From contig NZ_SWDE01000009.1 of the NCBI RefSeq assembly GCF_013337185.1, positions 62,001-126,000 of the forward strand: a DNA stretch of 64,000 nt, given 5' to 3'. The translations under genes were made by a program, and so were the position numbers. Source of the stretch: Serratia proteamaculans. Lineage in GTDB: Bacteria; Pseudomonadota; Gammaproteobacteria; Enterobacterales; Enterobacteriaceae. Shown piece after piece: positions 42,493 to 52,989 of this stretch. Numbering within the stretch: the stretch's first letter is position 1; every line of letters starts with the position of its first letter. Under the pieces are notes generated by a model, which had not been told where the DNA came from, ran no database searches, and saw only the letters and a program-made list of their open reading frames with translations.

Positions 42493-43434
42493 TTAAAGAT
42501 CCAGCACCAGCGTGGGTGAACGAGCGCGGGAAACGCAGATTAGAATCGAACGGTTGGCGGCGCGTTCTTCATCGCTTAAAACATAATCCCGATGGTCTGC
42601 TTCACCCGCCAACAGCGTGACTTCGCAGCTGCGACACAGCCCCTCACGGCAGTTGAAAGGCAGATTGATGCCGTTTTGTTCCAGAGTTTCCAGAATCGAG
42701 ATACCCGGCAACACCCGATAACGCCCACCGCTGCGCTGCAATTCAATATCAAAAGCCTCTCCCTCCTCGCTGACAACATCCCCGGCGGTAAAGCGTTCGA
42801 AATGGAGCCGATCGGCAGGGATTTGTTGTGCCTGGGCAAGGCGTTGTACTTCTTCCATCAGCGACTCCGGCCCACAACAGTAAATGTGCTCCTCCGGCGC
42901 AATGGCTTTCATGGCCGACACCAGATCCTGGCTGCGGGTTTGGCTGTCGGTATGGATCCGTACGTTATTTCCTGCCGCTAACAAAGGCTCCAGCCAGGAC
43001 TGAGGGTAGTGAGAGCGGATAAACCAGTCCAAATGCCATAAATATCCGTGCCGCTGACACCACAGGATCATGCTGCGGATCGGGGTAATGCCAATGCCCC
43101 CGGCAATAAAGCGGTAGTGCGGAACACCGGGCACCAAAGGAAACAACGAACGCGGTTCACCAATGGTCAGTTGTTCCCCTACGCGCAATTGCTGATGAAT
43201 ATAGGAAGACCCTCCACGCGAAGCGCTGGCCAGAGCGATCCCCAGACAATAGCGATGCGTTTCATGAGGATCGTTGCATAACGAGTAAGGCCTGACCTGG
43301 CCATTGGGTAAATGCAGATCCAGGTGATCGCCGGCGGCAAAGGGCTGCAGGGGACGATCGTCGGCCGCTGTTAGCTCAATGCCGATGACGTTTTCCGCCA
43401 GGTGATAAAGCCGGGAGACCTTAACCGTCCTCAT
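42493..43434 (-). CDS. VanB-like oxidoreductase (ferredoxin reductase component)
   Basis: 313 aa electron-transfer partner of a Rieske oxygenase. Order: flavin-binding domain (RPYSLCNDPHETHRYCLGI), NAD-binding domain (FIAGGIGITPIRSM, CCGPESLMEEV), then a C-terminal plant-type 2Fe-2S domain with ligands in CREGLCRSC and a last Cys in ILICVSRA. This is the phthalate dioxygenase reductase/VanB arrangement. It overlaps the oxygenase gene by 4 bases, so the pair is cotranscribed. Substrate identity rests on the partner. Confidence 0.85.
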   Translation of the reverse strand: MRTVKVSRLYHLAENVIGIELTAADDRPLQPFAAGDHLDLHLPNGQVRPYSLCNDPHETHRYCLGIALASASRGGSSYIHQQLRVGEQLTIGEPRSLFPLVPGVPHYRFIAGGIGITPIRSMILWCQRHGYLWHLDWFIRSHYPQSWLEPLLAAGNNVRIHTDSQTRSQDLVSAMKAIAPEEHIYCCGPESLMEEVQRLAQAQQIPADRLHFERFTAGDVVSEEGEAFDIELQRSGGRYRVLPGISILETLEQNGINLPFNCREGLCRSCEVTLLAGEADHRDYVLSDEERAANRSILICVSRARSPTLVLDL

Positions 43435-44468
43435 GGTGCTTCCCCGCTGCGACTTTCCTGCTCCAGACGCTGTGTGACATGCCAGCGGAACTGCGCCAGG
43501 GCGGCATCAATGGCAAAGGGCAACATCTTGAAGTCCGGTGCCAGCGCCAGGCTCTGTTGCTGGGCGGTGATAATCACGCGGTCTTCATCAAAAGCCTGCA
43601 GGATAGCGCGGTGGATCTGAGCGGTGACCTCTGGTTTATCCAGCGCAAAATTATGTGGCTGGCAGAAAAAATAGTGGGTGCTGTTTTCCGTTTCCGGCGT
43701 GAGCGCCTGACAACTGTAAAATTCCAAAGCGCCATTGCGATTACCCTCAGGTGCACCCTGACCGGCCGGGGCGACGCCGGAATCCATCCGCAGAATGCCC
43801 GGCAGGGTGAAATGGTAAATATTCCAGCGGTCGACCCGTTCGGGGCAGCCTTCAATATCGCCGACAAACGGCGGCGGCGGCATATTCATCAGCCAGCGGG
43901 TGATGCGAACGCCGTCTTCCATTTTTTCCACTTTGGGCTGCACATTGGCGTATTCCTCACCCCCACCCAGGGTGGTGCTGTGCACGTAGGGCAAGTGGGA
44001 AAAGTCGAGCAGGTTGTCGCAGATCAGCAGGTAGTTGACGTCATAATGCAGATAGCCGGGGATATAGCGCCATTGCGGCGAGTCGAGCCAGGGCGTGTCG
44101 GGAATGGTTGCCGGGTCAGCCAACTGCGGGTCACCGGGCCACAGCCAAATCCAGTTATTGCGCTCTACCACCGGGAAGCTACGCACCCGCGCCTGCGGGG
44201 GTAAACGGCTTTGCAGCGGGGCTTCAACGCAGACGCCTTCTGAAGTGAATCTCAGCCCGTGATACATGCAGCGGATATCGTCACCTTCACGGTTTCCTAA
44301 AGACAAAGGTGCGCCGCGATGGCAACAACGGTCTTCCAGCGCCTTCACCGCTCCGGATTCGGTCCGATAAAATACGATGGGAATACCAATGATGGTGCGA
44401 GCAAACAGCGCATCGTCGAGAATTTCATGTGACCAGGCAGCGACATACCACGTATTGCGAATAAACAT
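43431..44468 (-). CDS. Rieske oxygenase, vanillate O-demethylase-like (VanA)
   Basis: 345 aa oxygenase component. The Rieske 2Fe-2S ligands are C-H in DRCCHRGAPLSLG and C-x2-H in CMYHGL (about residues 47-70). The mononuclear iron site is in CDNLLDFSHLPYVHSTTLG, with Asp and two His. Length and N-terminus (FIRNTWYVAAW) fit vanillate O-demethylases, which release formaldehyde and protocatechuate from vanillate. Other methoxy-aromatics are possible. The LysR gene is divergent. I know no counterpart at this place in E. coli. Confidence 0.8.
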   Translation of the reverse strand: MFIRNTWYVAAWSHEILDDALFARTIIGIPIVFYRTESGAVKALEDRCCHRGAPLSLGNREGDDIRCMYHGLRFTSEGVCVEAPLQSRLPPQARVRSFPVVERNNWIWLWPGDPQLADPATIPDTPWLDSPQWRYIPGYLHYDVNYLLICDNLLDFSHLPYVHSTTLGGGEEYANVQPKVEKMEDGVRITRWLMNMPPPPFVGDIEGCPERVDRWNIYHFTLPGILRMDSGVAPAGQGAPEGNRNGALEFYSCQALTPETENSTHYFFCQPHNFALDKPEVTAQIHRAILQAFDEDRVIITAQQQSLALAPDFKMLPFAIDAALAQFRWHVTQRLEQESRSGEAP

Positions 44469-44586
44469 AGCACACTCCTGTGTAGGGGTTTTGTGGCCGC
44501 CTAAAGGCAGCTCGTTGCATTCCCTGCAAGCTATGTAATTATATTGTTAAATTCAACGCGAAGAGATTCATCAGGAGATGCATGCT

Positions 44587-45537
44587 ATGCATATGAAAGG
44601 ACTTGATTTAAATCTCCTTATTGTTTTTGATGCGCTTTTGTGTGAAAAAAATGTTACATGCGCAGCGCAAAAGCTCGGTCTTTCTCAAAGTGCGGTAAGC
44701 CATGCACTGGCACGTTTGCGGACTTTCTTTGACGATCCTCTGTTTATCAAAGGGGCGGTTGGCATGGAGCCGACCCCCAGAGCCTTGCAACTGCGCGCGC
44801 CGATCGGCCGGATATTGTTGGAAGTGCGCCAGCATATCCAGTCGCCGACCCCTTTTGAACCCGCCTTGGCGCGGCGCCAATTTACCCTGGCCTTGACCGA
44901 CCTGGGGGAGGTGGTGATGCTGCCCACGTTGCTGAGGCAGTTTCGGCAATTAGCTCCGCGTTGCACGCTGCGTAGCGTGCAGATCCCGCCGGAGCAGATG
45001 GAGCAGGCGTTGGCCGGAGGAGAGCTGGATTTGGCGGTAGGGGCATTTCCCTCACCGGCGGAAGTGTTGTTTCAGCAACGGCTTTATGATCACACTTTTG
45101 TGGTGCTGGGCAGTAGCCACAATAGCCAATTACACAAGGGCATCACGCGCGAGCTCTTTGAGTCCTTGCCTCATGTGGCGGTCAAATATCCCGGCCGGTT
45201 GGGGGCCTGCTATGACGCGGTGCTGGAACAGTTGGAGATACGGCGCAATGTATGCCTGACCACCCCGCATTTTCTGACCATTCCGTTTTTACTGGAGCAA
45301 AATCCAGATCTGATTGCGACGGTGCCGTTAGAGCTGGGGCTGATTTTTGCCCAGAGTCGCCACATCACATTGTTGCCACCGCCTATCCTGCTGCCATCCT
45401 TTACTCTGCGTCAGTATTGGCATCCGCATTTTCATGATGATGCGGCAAATCAATGGTTACGGCAGTTGATACGGCATACGTTCGAGAATTATCCCGAAGT
45501 TGACGGCAACCGGCCGTTGCGGCTGAGTGCCTTATAA
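44587..45537 (+). CDS. LysR-family regulator of the adjacent oxygenase genes
   Basis: 316 aa. The HTH occupies residues 1-65 (LDLNLLIVFDALLCEKNVTC, LSQSAVSHALARLRTFFDDPLF), followed by an effector domain of the NodD/NahR subgroup (ALARRQFTLALTDLGEVVML). ATG 44587 is preferred because AGGAG stands 9 bases upstream; ATG 44578 directly abuts that site. The divergent layout with the van-like pair and an imperfect palindrome GTTAAATTCAAC at 44546-44557 suggest it controls them. The inducer is unknown. Confidence 0.82.
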   Translation: MHMKGLDLNLLIVFDALLCEKNVTCAAQKLGLSQSAVSHALARLRTFFDDPLFIKGAVGMEPTPRALQLRAPIGRILLEVRQHIQSPTPFEPALARRQFTLALTDLGEVVMLPTLLRQFRQLAPRCTLRSVQIPPEQMEQALAGGELDLAVGAFPSPAEVLFQQRLYDHTFVVLGSSHNSQLHKGITRELFESLPHVAVKYPGRLGACYDAVLEQLEIRRNVCLTTPHFLTIPFLLEQNPDLIATVPLELGLIFAQSRHITLLPPPILLPSFTLRQYWHPHFHDDAANQWLRQLIRHTFENYPEVDGNRPLRLSAL

Positions 45538-45552
45538 CCCATCAGCGACGGA

Positions 45553-45591
45553 TAAAAAAAACGGCCCCTGTAAACAGGAGCCGTTTTTTAC
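45553..45591. terminator. Bidirectional terminator between the LysR gene and ppc
   Basis: AAAAAAAACGGCCCCTG, TAAA, CAGGAGCCGTTTTTT, with one mismatch in the stem. Confidence 0.9.
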
Positions 45592-45601
45592 AACGCTCAA
45601 C

Positions 45602-48238
45602 CTAGCCGGTGTTGCGCATCCCGGCGGCGACGCCGGCAATGGTCACCATCAGCGCCTGCTCAACGCGGGCATCCGGTTGCTCCTGCTGACGTGAACGGTG
45701 CAGCAGTTCGGCCTGCAGCACGTTCAGCGGATCGGTATACACGTTACGCAGCGCAATGGATTCGGCGATCCATGGCAGGTCTTCCATCAGGTGCGCGTCA
45801 TTGGCGATGGTCAACACCACCTTGATGTCGCTTGCCAACTGGTCGCGCAATTGCTGGCCCAGTGGCCACAGCGATTTGTCGACCAGACGCTGATCGTAGT
45901 ATTCCGCCAGCCACAGGTCGGCCTTGGCGAACACCATTTCCAGCATCGCGATGCGGGTGGAGAAGAATGGCCAGTCGCGGCACATGGCTTCCAGTTGATC
46001 TTGCTTGCCAGCTTTCACCGCCTCTTGCAAACCGGCACCGGCACCCAGCCAGGCCGGCAGCATCAGGCGGTTCTGCGTCCAGGCGAAGATCCATGGAATG
46101 GCGCGCAGGCTCTCAACGCCGCCGTTTGGCTTGCGTTTGGCCGGGCGTGAACCCAGCGGTAACTTGCCCAGCTCCAGTTCCGGCGTCGCAGCGCGGAAGT
46201 ACGGCACGAATTCCGGATTTTCACGCACGTAACCACGATACATTTTACATGAGGTGTCTGACAGGTCATCCATCAGTGCACGCCACTCTTTTTTCGGCTC
46301 CGGCGGCGGCAACAGGTTGGCTTCCAGGATCGCACCGGTGTACAGCGCCAGACTGCTGATGGTGACTTCCGGCAGGCCAAATTTGAAGCGGATCATCTCG
46401 CCCTGTTCGGTGACGCGCAGGCCGCCTTTCAGGCTGCCCGGCGGTTGCGACAGCAGTGCCGCATGCGCCGGAGCGCCACCACGGCCGATCGAGCCGCCGC
46501 GGCCGTGGAACAACGTCAGCGCTACGCCGGCCTTTTCACAGGTTTTGATCAGGGCGTCTTGCGCGCGGTACTGCGCCCAGGAGGCGGCCATCACCCCGGC
46601 GTCTTTCGCCGAGTCGGAATAGCCAATCATTACCATCTGTTTGCCCTGGATAAAGCCGCGGTACCAGTCAATATTCAGCAACTGGGTCATCACGTCGTCG
46701 GCATTGTTCAGGTCGTCGAGGGTTTCGAACAGCGGGGCCACCGGCAGGGCGAACGGGCAACCGGCTTCTTTCAGCAACAGGTGAACCGCCAGCACGTCAG
46801 AAGGCGTACGCGCCATGGATATCACGTAGGCGGCAATCGAACCCTGCGGCGCTTCGGCAATGACCCGACAGGTTTCCAGCACTTCCTGGGTGTCGGCACT
46901 CGGCTCCCATTTAAGCGGCACCAGCGGGCGTTTGGAGTTCAGTTCGCGGATCAGGAACGCCTGTTTGTCGGCTTCCGACCAGCTTTCGTAATCGCCCAGC
47001 CCCAGATAACGGGTCAGCTCGGCAATGGCCTCGGTGTGGCGAGTGCTTTCCTGACGTACGTCGATACGTACCAGCGGCACGCCAAAGCAGCGCACGCGAC
47101 GCAGGGTATCGAGCAACTGGCCATTGGCGATGATGCTCATGCCGCAGGCCTGCAGCGACTGGTAACAGGCGAACAGCGGTTCCCACAGCTGTTCGTTATT
47201 CACCAGCAGGTCGTGTGGTTTGAGTACGCGCTCACCCTTCAGGCGACCTTCCAGATAAGCCTGAGAGCTCATCAACTGGCTGCGCAATTGCTTCATGATC
47301 TCGCGGTATGGCTCTTGCACCTCGTCGCCACCGGCCCGTGCGCGCAGTTCCGGAGTACATTCGGTCATCGACAGCTCGGAGACCAGCACCTGAATGTCGC
47401 GGGTGAACAGGTCGCAGGCCTTCCAACGGCTGAGCAGCAGCACGTGGCGGGTGATTTCAGCCGTCACGTTAGGGTTACCGTCGCGGTCACCGCCCATCCA
47501 GGAAGTGAAACGTACCGGCACGGCTTCCGCCGGCAGGCTGTAATCGATGGAGTTTTCCAACTGTTCGTTGAATTCACGCAGGAAGGCAGGCACCCCTTCC
47601 CACAGGCTGTTTTCCACTACCGCAAAGCCCCATTTGGCTTCGTCGATCGGGGAAGGGCGATGTTTGCGGATCTCGTCGGTATGCCAGGACTGGGCGACCA
47701 ATTGGCGCAGGCGGCGCATGATCTTGTTGCGCTCGTAGTCGGCCAGATCGTTATGGTCGAGCTGGCTGAGGCAGGTGTTGACCTCAACCAGCTTGTGGAT
47801 CAGGGTGCGGCGGGTGATTTCCGTCGGGTGCGCGGTCAGCACCAGTTCGATGGAAAGCTGGGATACCGCATTTTGCAGCTCTTTGGTGCTGAGCTTTTTG
47901 TCTTTCAGCCGGGTGAACAACTGCGCCAGCGCTTCCGGGTTGCTGGCGGCTTCGCCATTGGGTGAAATGCTGTGGTACTGCTCGGCGACGTTGGTCAGAT
48001 TGAGAAACTGGCTGAAGGCGCGTGCCACTGGCAGCAGTTCGTCGTTGGACAGGTTTTGCAAGGTAGAAAGCAGCTCCTGGCGATGTGCCTCGTTACCTGC
48101 ACGTGAAGATTTGGAAAGCTTACGGATAGTTTCAACGCGATCGAGAATATGCTCGCCCAGCGCTTCTTTGATGGTATCGCCGAGCAATTTGCCGAGCATA
48201 CTGACATTACTTCGCATTGCCGAATATTGTTCGTTCAT
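45602..48238 (-). CDS. ppc: Phosphoenolpyruvate carboxylase
   Basis: 878 aa anaplerotic enzyme making oxaloacetate from PEP and bicarbonate. Catalytic His in [13 protein letters not shown], the GGDRDGNP motif, [10 protein letters not shown], and the glycine-rich [14 protein letters not shown] loop are intact. It ends MRNTG as in the family. ATG 48238 ([16 protein letters not shown]) with AGGGG upstream is chosen; the frame extends 17 codons further without support. In E. coli it is activated by acetyl-CoA and inhibited by aspartate. Confidence 0.97.
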   Translation of the reverse strand: MNEQYSAMRSNVSMLGKLLGDTIKEALGEHILDRVETIRKLSKSSRAGNEAHRQELLSTLQNLSNDELLPVARAFSQFLNLTNVAEQYHSISPNGEAASNPEALAQLFTRLKDKKLSTKELQNAVSQLSIELVLTAHPTEITRRTLIHKLVEVNTCLSQLDHNDLADYERNKIMRRLRQLVAQSWHTDEIRKHRPSPIDEAKWGFAVVENSLWEGVPAFLREFNEQLENSIDYSLPAEAVPVRFTSWMGGDRDGNPNVTAEITRHVLLLSRWKACDLFTRDIQVLVSELSMTECTPELRARAGGDEVQEPYREIMKQLRSQLMSSQAYLEGRLKGERVLKPHDLLVNNEQLWEPLFACYQSLQACGMSIIANGQLLDTLRRVRCFGVPLVRIDVRQESTRHTEAIAELTRYLGLGDYESWSEADKQAFLIRELNSKRPLVPLKWEPSADTQEVLETCRVIAEAPQGSIAAYVISMARTPSDVLAVHLLLKEAGCPFALPVAPLFETLDDLNNADDVMTQLLNIDWYRGFIQGKQMVMIGYSDSAKDAGVMAASWAQYRAQDALIKTCEKAGVALTLFHGRGGSIGRGGAPAHAALLSQPPGSLKGGLRVTEQGEMIRFKFGLPEVTISSLALYTGAILEANLLPPPEPKKEWRALMDDLSDTSCKMYRGYVRENPEFVPYFRAATPELELGKLPLGSRPAKRKPNGGVESLRAIPWIFAWTQNRLMLPAWLGAGAGLQEAVKAGKQDQLEAMCRDWPFFSTRIAMLEMVFAKADLWLAEYYDQRLVDKSLWPLGQQLRDQLASDIKVVLTIANDAHLMEDLPWIAESIALRNVYTDPLNVLQAELLHRSRQQEQPDARVEQALMVTIAGVAAGMRNTG

Positions 48239-48496
48239 ATAACCCCTGACCCAGTTCTGTATGATTTTTATCTTGTAAGTAAATTTCACGTGTCAGGCAA
48301 ACCGCGCCTGTTTCATCTCGCCACGTTCCTGTCCAATGGCCAATTGACACTATTTTTAGCAAAAAAACATCAAAATCGGCGCATTTTCTGAAATTTAATT
48401 ACGGCGCGCCGGTTATCAGTCTGGCTTATTTCATTGGTTTTCTACTTATTAGGAGGTAGGGGAATGATAAATCATTAACCCTACCTTGTATCCGGT

Positions 48497-49648
48497 TTAT
48501 TGGCGACAGAAGTGGCTGACCAATTGACCCAGCAGCTTGCGTGTCGGTTCGATAAAGCCGGTATCTATATATTCGTCCGGTTGATGCGCCTGGTCGATAG
48601 AGCCGGGACCCAACACCAGCGTCGGGCAGACCTGCTGGACGAACGGGGCTTCGGTGCAATAGTTGACCACCTGCGTGCGGGTGCCCAGCAGTTTCTCAAT
48701 CACCGCCACCATATGGTGATCGGTCGGGCACTCATAACCCGGTACCGAGGCATGCAGCTCCTCAATGCTCAGGCGGCCCGGCCAGCGCTGGCTGATCGGT
48801 TCGAGGGTTTGCTGCATCAGTTCGTTGATGTTGTCGAGCGTCATGCCCGGCAACGGGCGGATATCCAGATGCAGCTCGCAGCAGGCGCAGATACGGTTGG
48901 CCGCATCGCCCCCGCTGATATGACCGAAGTTCATGGTCGGGTAGGGCACGGCAAAGGCCGGGTTGTTAAAGCGCTCTTGCAGCGTTTTGCGCAACTCCAT
49001 CAGGCGGCCGATAGTTTCATGCATCAGATCGATGGCGTTCACGCCGCGCGCCGGGTCGCTCGAGTGGCCGGATTGGCCGACGATGCGGATAGCGTTGGCT
49101 ATATGGCCTTTATGCGCCCGCACCGGCTGCAGCGAGGTTGGCTCCCCGATAATGGCGAAGTCCGGACGAATGCTGGTGGAAGCGGCAAAATAACGTGCGC
49201 CGGCCATCGTCGTTTCTTCATCTGCGGTGGCCAGAATGTATAAAGGCTTGGTCAGTTGGCTGGCGTCGATGTCGCGCACCGCATCCAGAATAAAGGCAAA
49301 GAAGCCTTTCATATCGGCGGTACCCAGACCGTACAGCTTATTGTCGTGTTCGGTCAGAGTGAAAGGATCGCGCGTCCAGCGGCCTTCATCATAAGGCACG
49401 GTGTCGGTGTGGCCCGCCAGCAGCAGGCCGCCGCTGCCTTCACCGATACTGGCCAGCAGGTTGAATTTGTTGCGGCTATCCGGCACCGGTTGCACGTCGA
49501 CGCGAAAGCCCAAATCGGCAAACCAGCCGGCCAGCAAGTTGATTAACGCTTCATTACTCTGATCGAGGGCGCCATCGGTGGCACTGATCGACGGAGTGGC
49601 GATCAACGCCCGGTACAGCTCAATAAATGGAGGTAATTTCATCTTCAC
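48497..49648 (-). CDS. argE: Acetylornithine deacetylase (GTG start)
   Basis: 383 aa M20-family dizinc hydrolase releasing ornithine from N-acetylornithine. Metal ligands: His and Asp in [11 protein letters not shown], the bridging Asp in [11 protein letters not shown], Glu-Glu in [10 protein letters not shown], and His near the end in INQ-like [12 protein letters not shown]. The GTG at 49648 gives the E. coli length and has AAAGG about 10 bases upstream; ATG 49642 is an alternative. Divergent from argCBGH over shared ARG boxes. Confidence 0.95.
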   Translation of the reverse strand: MKMKLPPFIELYRALIATPSISATDGALDQSNEALINLLAGWFADLGFRVDVQPVPDSRNKFNLLASIGEGSGGLLLAGHTDTVPYDEGRWTRDPFTLTEHDNKLYGLGTADMKGFFAFILDAVRDIDASQLTKPLYILATADEETTMAGARYFAASTSIRPDFAIIGEPTSLQPVRAHKGHIANAIRIVGQSGHSSDPARGVNAIDLMHETIGRLMELRKTLQERFNNPAFAVPYPTMNFGHISGGDAANRICACCELHLDIRPLPGMTLDNINELMQQTLEPISQRWPGRLSIEELHASVPGYECPTDHHMVAVIEKLLGTRTQVVNYCTEAPFVQQVCPTLVLGPGSIDQAHQPDEYIDTGFIEPTRKLLGQLVSHFCRQ

Positions 49649-49673
49649 TGTTGACAGCCTTTGGTTAGGTTGG

Positions 49674-49710
49674 TATCAATATTCATGCATTTATTGTGAA
49701 TAAAAATACA
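49674..49710. promoter_or_regulatory. Tandem ARG boxes of the argE/argC divergent promoters
   Basis: Two ArgR half-palindromic sites, TATCAATATTCATGCA and TGTGAATAAAAATACA, closely match the remembered E. coli argE-argCBH operator. ArgR with arginine should repress both directions. Confidence 0.8.
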
Positions 49711-49858
49711 ATAAGCTGGAGCGTAAGGGAACCCGATTCCCGGATGATTATAAAAACATCAACGCTCGACCTCGTGGGTGAACGGCAAAACAACGCTGGT
49801 GAGCCTGGAAACCTGAGTCGAATACGACCAAACGCAAGTCTAGAAGGTGAAAGGCCCC

Positions 49859-50863
49859 ATGTTGAATACGCTGATTGTCGGTGCCAGCGGTTATGCCGGA
49901 GCAGAGCTCACGGCGTACCTTAATCGTCACCCACACATGAACATAACCGCTTTAGCGGTTTCAGCGCAAAGTGCAGATGCAGGAAAATTGCTTTCCGATT
50001 TGCACCCCCAGTTAAAAGGCATTGTCGATCTCCCCTTGCAGCCGCTGGTTGACGTAGCCGCCGCCGCTGTGGGTATCGACGTAGTGTTCCTGGCGACGGC
50101 ACACGAGGTCAGCCACGATATCGCGCCGGCATTCCTGGCCGCAGGTTGCGTGGTGTTTGACCTGTCCGGCGCATTCCGCGTGAAAGATGCCGCCTTCTAC
50201 AGCCAATATTACGGTTTTGAACATCAGCATGCCGACCTGCTGGAGCAAGCGGTGTATGGCCTGGCGGAATGGCAGAGCGACAAAATCAAACAGGCGCAGC
50301 TGATCGCCGTACCGGGTTGTTATCCGACGGCGGCGCAGTTAGCGCTGAAACCGCTGATCGACCAGGAGTTGCTGAACCTGGATCAGTGGCCGGTGATCAA
50401 CGCGACCAGCGGCGTCAGCGGTGCGGGCCGTAAGGCCAGCGTCACCACCAGTTTTTGTGAGGTGAGCCTGCAGCCGTACGGTATTTTCAACCACCGTCAC
50501 CATCCGGAAATCGTCGCGCATCTGGGCGTGCCGGTCATCTTCACGCCACATTTGGGTAACTTCCCGCGTGGTATTCTCGAAACCATCACCTGTCGCCTGA
50601 AAGCCGGCGTGACTGCGCAGGACGTGGCCGCCGTTTATCACGCCGCCTATGACGACAAACCACTGGTGCGGCTGTATGACCAGGGCGTACCGGCATTGAA
50701 GTCCGTCGTCGGGTTGCCGTTCTGCGACATCGGCTTTGCCGTACAGGGTGAACACCTGATCGCCGTAGCGACGGAAGACAACCTGTTGAAAGGCGCGGCC
50801 GCTCAGGCGGTGCAATGCCTGAATATCCGTTTTGGGTTCCCTGAAACCCAGTCATTACTTTAA
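49859..50863 (+). CDS. argC: N-acetyl-gamma-glutamyl-phosphate reductase
   Basis: 334 aa NADPH enzyme of arginine synthesis. NADP loop [11 protein letters not shown] (residues 7-17); catalytic Cys in [13 protein letters not shown]; substrate residues in [12 protein letters not shown] and [12 protein letters not shown] 49859 gives the E. coli length. First gene of argCBGH. Confidence 0.97.
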   Translation: MLNTLIVGASGYAGAELTAYLNRHPHMNITALAVSAQSADAGKLLSDLHPQLKGIVDLPLQPLVDVAAAAVGIDVVFLATAHEVSHDIAPAFLAAGCVVFDLSGAFRVKDAAFYSQYYGFEHQHADLLEQAVYGLAEWQSDKIKQAQLIAVPGCYPTAAQLALKPLIDQELLNLDQWPVINATSGVSGAGRKASVTTSFCEVSLQPYGIFNHRHHPEIVAHLGVPVIFTPHLGNFPRGILETITCRLKAGVTAQDVAAVYHAAYDDKPLVRLYDQGVPALKSVVGLPFCDIGFAVQGEHLIAVATEDNLLKGAAAQAVQCLNIRFGFPETQSLL

Positions 50864-50892
50864 TAAATCACCAGCGTGGGATGTATACAGCG

Positions 50893-51666
50893 ATGAACCC
50901 GTTAATTATCAAGTTAGGTGGCGTGTTATTAGACAGTGAAGAGGCGCTGGAGCGTCTGTTTACCGCACTGGACAGCTACCGTCAGCAGCATCAGCGCCCG
51001 TTGGTGATCGTCCACGGCGGTGGTTGTCTGGTGGATGAGCTGATGAAAAAGCTTTCCCTGCCGGTGGTGAAGAAGAATGGCCTGCGGGTGACCCCGGCCG
51101 ATCAGATTGACATTATTACCGGCGCGCTGGCCGGCACCGCCAACAAAACCTTGCTGGCGTGGGCCATCAAGCACCAGATTAACGCGGTCGGCCTGAGCCT
51201 GGCAGACGGTGGCAGCGTCACCGTCACCCCGCTGGATCCGGCGCTGGGCCACGTGGGCAATGCGCAACCGGGTTCCCCGTTGCTGCTCAATACCCTGCTG
51301 GCTGCCGGTTACCTGCCGGTGATCAGTTCCATCGGTATCACCGCCGATGGGCAGTTAATGAATGTGAACGCCGATCAGGCGGCGACGGCTCTGGCCGCCA
51401 CCCTGGGTGCGGATTTGATCCTGCTGTCGGATGTCAGTGGCATCCTCGATGGAAAAGGGCAACGCATCGCAGAAATGACGGCGCAAAAAGCGGAACAACT
51501 GATTGCCCAGGGCATCATCACTGATGGTATGGTGGTGAAGGTGAATGCGGCGCTCGATGCGGCCCGCACCCTCGGTCGCCCGGTAGATATCGCCAGTTGG
51601 CGCCATGCCGATCAGCTTCCTGCACTGTTTAACGGCGTGTCAATTGGCACCCGGATCCTCGCTTAA
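50893..51666 (+). CDS. argB: Acetylglutamate kinase
   Basis: 257 aa amino-acid kinase phosphorylating N-acetylglutamate. [15 protein letters not shown], the [17 protein letters not shown] loop, [19 protein letters not shown] and [11 protein letters not shown] are conserved. ATG 50893 matches the family start; the open frame is four codons longer. It lies 29 bases after argC. Confidence 0.97.
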   Translation: MNPLIIKLGGVLLDSEEALERLFTALDSYRQQHQRPLVIVHGGGCLVDELMKKLSLPVVKKNGLRVTPADQIDIITGALAGTANKTLLAWAIKHQINAVGLSLADGGSVTVTPLDPALGHVGNAQPGSPLLLNTLLAAGYLPVISSIGITADGQLMNVNADQAATALAATLGADLILLSDVSGILDGKGQRIAEMTAQKAEQLIAQGIITDGMVVKVNAALDAARTLGRPVDIASWRHADQLPALFNGVSIGTRILA

Positions 51667-51691
51667 ATTTAGAATTAAAAAGGAAAAGACC

Positions 51692-52912
51692 ATGCAAAAC
51701 CAAGGCATCAAAAAAATCGTTCTGGCGTACTCTGGCGGTCTGGATACTTCGGCCATCATTCCCTGGCTGAAAGAAAACTACGGCGGCTGCGAAGTGGTAG
51801 CCTTCGTGGCGGATATCGGCCAGGAGCGCGGCGATCTGGAAGGTGTAGAGCAAAAAGCCCTGCAATCCGGTGCCTCTGAGTGTCACGTGGTTGATCTGCG
51901 TGAAGAATTCATCCGTGACTACGTTTACCCGGTACTGCAGACCGGCGCCCTGTATGAAGGCAGCTATCTGCTGGGTACCTCCATGGCGCGCCCGATTATC
52001 GCTAAAGCACAGGTTGAACTGGCGCTGAAAGTCGGTGCTGACGCACTGTGCCACGGCGCAACCGGTAAAGGTAATGACCAGGTGCGTTTCGAAACCACCT
52101 ATACCGCACTGGCCCCACATCTGAAAGTGGTTGCCCCTTGGCGTGAGTGGAACCTGCGTTCCCGTGAAGCGCTGCTGGACTACCTGAAAGAGCGCAACAT
52201 CCCGACCACTGCGTCGCTGGAAAAAATCTATAGCCGTGACGAGAATGCCTGGCACATCTCTACCGAAGGCGGCGTGCTGGAAAGCCCGTGGAACGCACCG
52301 AACAAAGACTGCTGGGTCTGGACTGTAGACCCGCAGGAAGCGCCGGATCAGCCTGAGCAAGTGACCATCACCGTAGAAAAAGGCTGCGTAGTGGCCGTTA
52401 ACGGTAAAGCTCTGAGCCCGTACAAATGTCTGGAAACCCTGAACGTGCTGGGTGCCAAGCATGGCGTGGGCCGTATCGACATCGTAGAAAACCGTCTGGT
52501 GGGCATCAAATCCCGTGGTTGCTACGAAACCCCGGGCGGTACCATCATGGTGGCGGCACTGCGCGGCGTTGAGCAACTGGTGCTGGATCGCGACAGCTTC
52601 AAATGGCGTGAGCAACTGGGCCTGGAAATGTCTTACGTGGTGTACGATGGCCGCTGGTTTGCTCCGCTGCGTCGTTCACTGCAGGCCTCCGCCGAAGCGC
52701 TGGCCGAAGAAGTTAACGGCGAAGTGGTGTTGCAGCTGTATAAAGGCCAGGTGACGGCGATTCAGAAGAAATCCGCCAACAGCCTGTATTCCGAAGAGTT
52801 CGCGACCTTCGGCGAAGATGAAGTTTACGATCACAGCCACGCGGGCGGTTTTATCCGTCTGTTCTCACTCTCTTCACGCATTCGCGCGCTGAACGAGAAA
52901 AAGAACAAGTAA
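51692..52912 (+). CDS. argG: Argininosuccinate synthase
   Basis: 406 aa ATP enzyme condensing citrulline and aspartate. The PP-loop is [17 protein letters not shown]; other motifs are [15 protein letters not shown] and [27 protein letters not shown] precedes ATG 51692. It is the roughly 400-aa type common in bacteria, whereas E. coli has a longer, 447-aa enzyme encoded elsewhere. Its place between argB and argH makes a complete argCBGH operon. Confidence 0.96.
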   Translation: MQNQGIKKIVLAYSGGLDTSAIIPWLKENYGGCEVVAFVADIGQERGDLEGVEQKALQSGASECHVVDLREEFIRDYVYPVLQTGALYEGSYLLGTSMARPIIAKAQVELALKVGADALCHGATGKGNDQVRFETTYTALAPHLKVVAPWREWNLRSREALLDYLKERNIPTTASLEKIYSRDENAWHISTEGGVLESPWNAPNKDCWVWTVDPQEAPDQPEQVTITVEKGCVVAVNGKALSPYKCLETLNVLGAKHGVGRIDIVENRLVGIKSRGCYETPGGTIMVAALRGVEQLVLDRDSFKWREQLGLEMSYVVYDGRWFAPLRRSLQASAEALAEEVNGEVVLQLYKGQVTAIQKKSANSLYSEEFATFGEDEVYDHSHAGGFIRLFSLSSRIRALNEKKNK

Positions 52913-52937
52913 CTTAGTAATTATTCGGCGTGACTTG

Positions 52938-52965
52938 ATAGGGGCGCAGCATGCTGCGCCCCTAT
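52938..52965. repeat. Perfect 28-bp palindrome between argG and argH
   Basis: ATAGGGGCGCAGCA followed by its exact reverse complement. No T-run follows, so it is not a standard terminator. It may protect the upstream mRNA or pause transcription between the two genes. Confidence 0.8.
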
Positions 52966-52989
52966 TCGCATAAAAATCAGGAGTAAGGT

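Noticed and set aside
46445-47965. 506-residue frame opposite ppc
   Set aside because: Antisense shadow of ppc, which is fully conserved.
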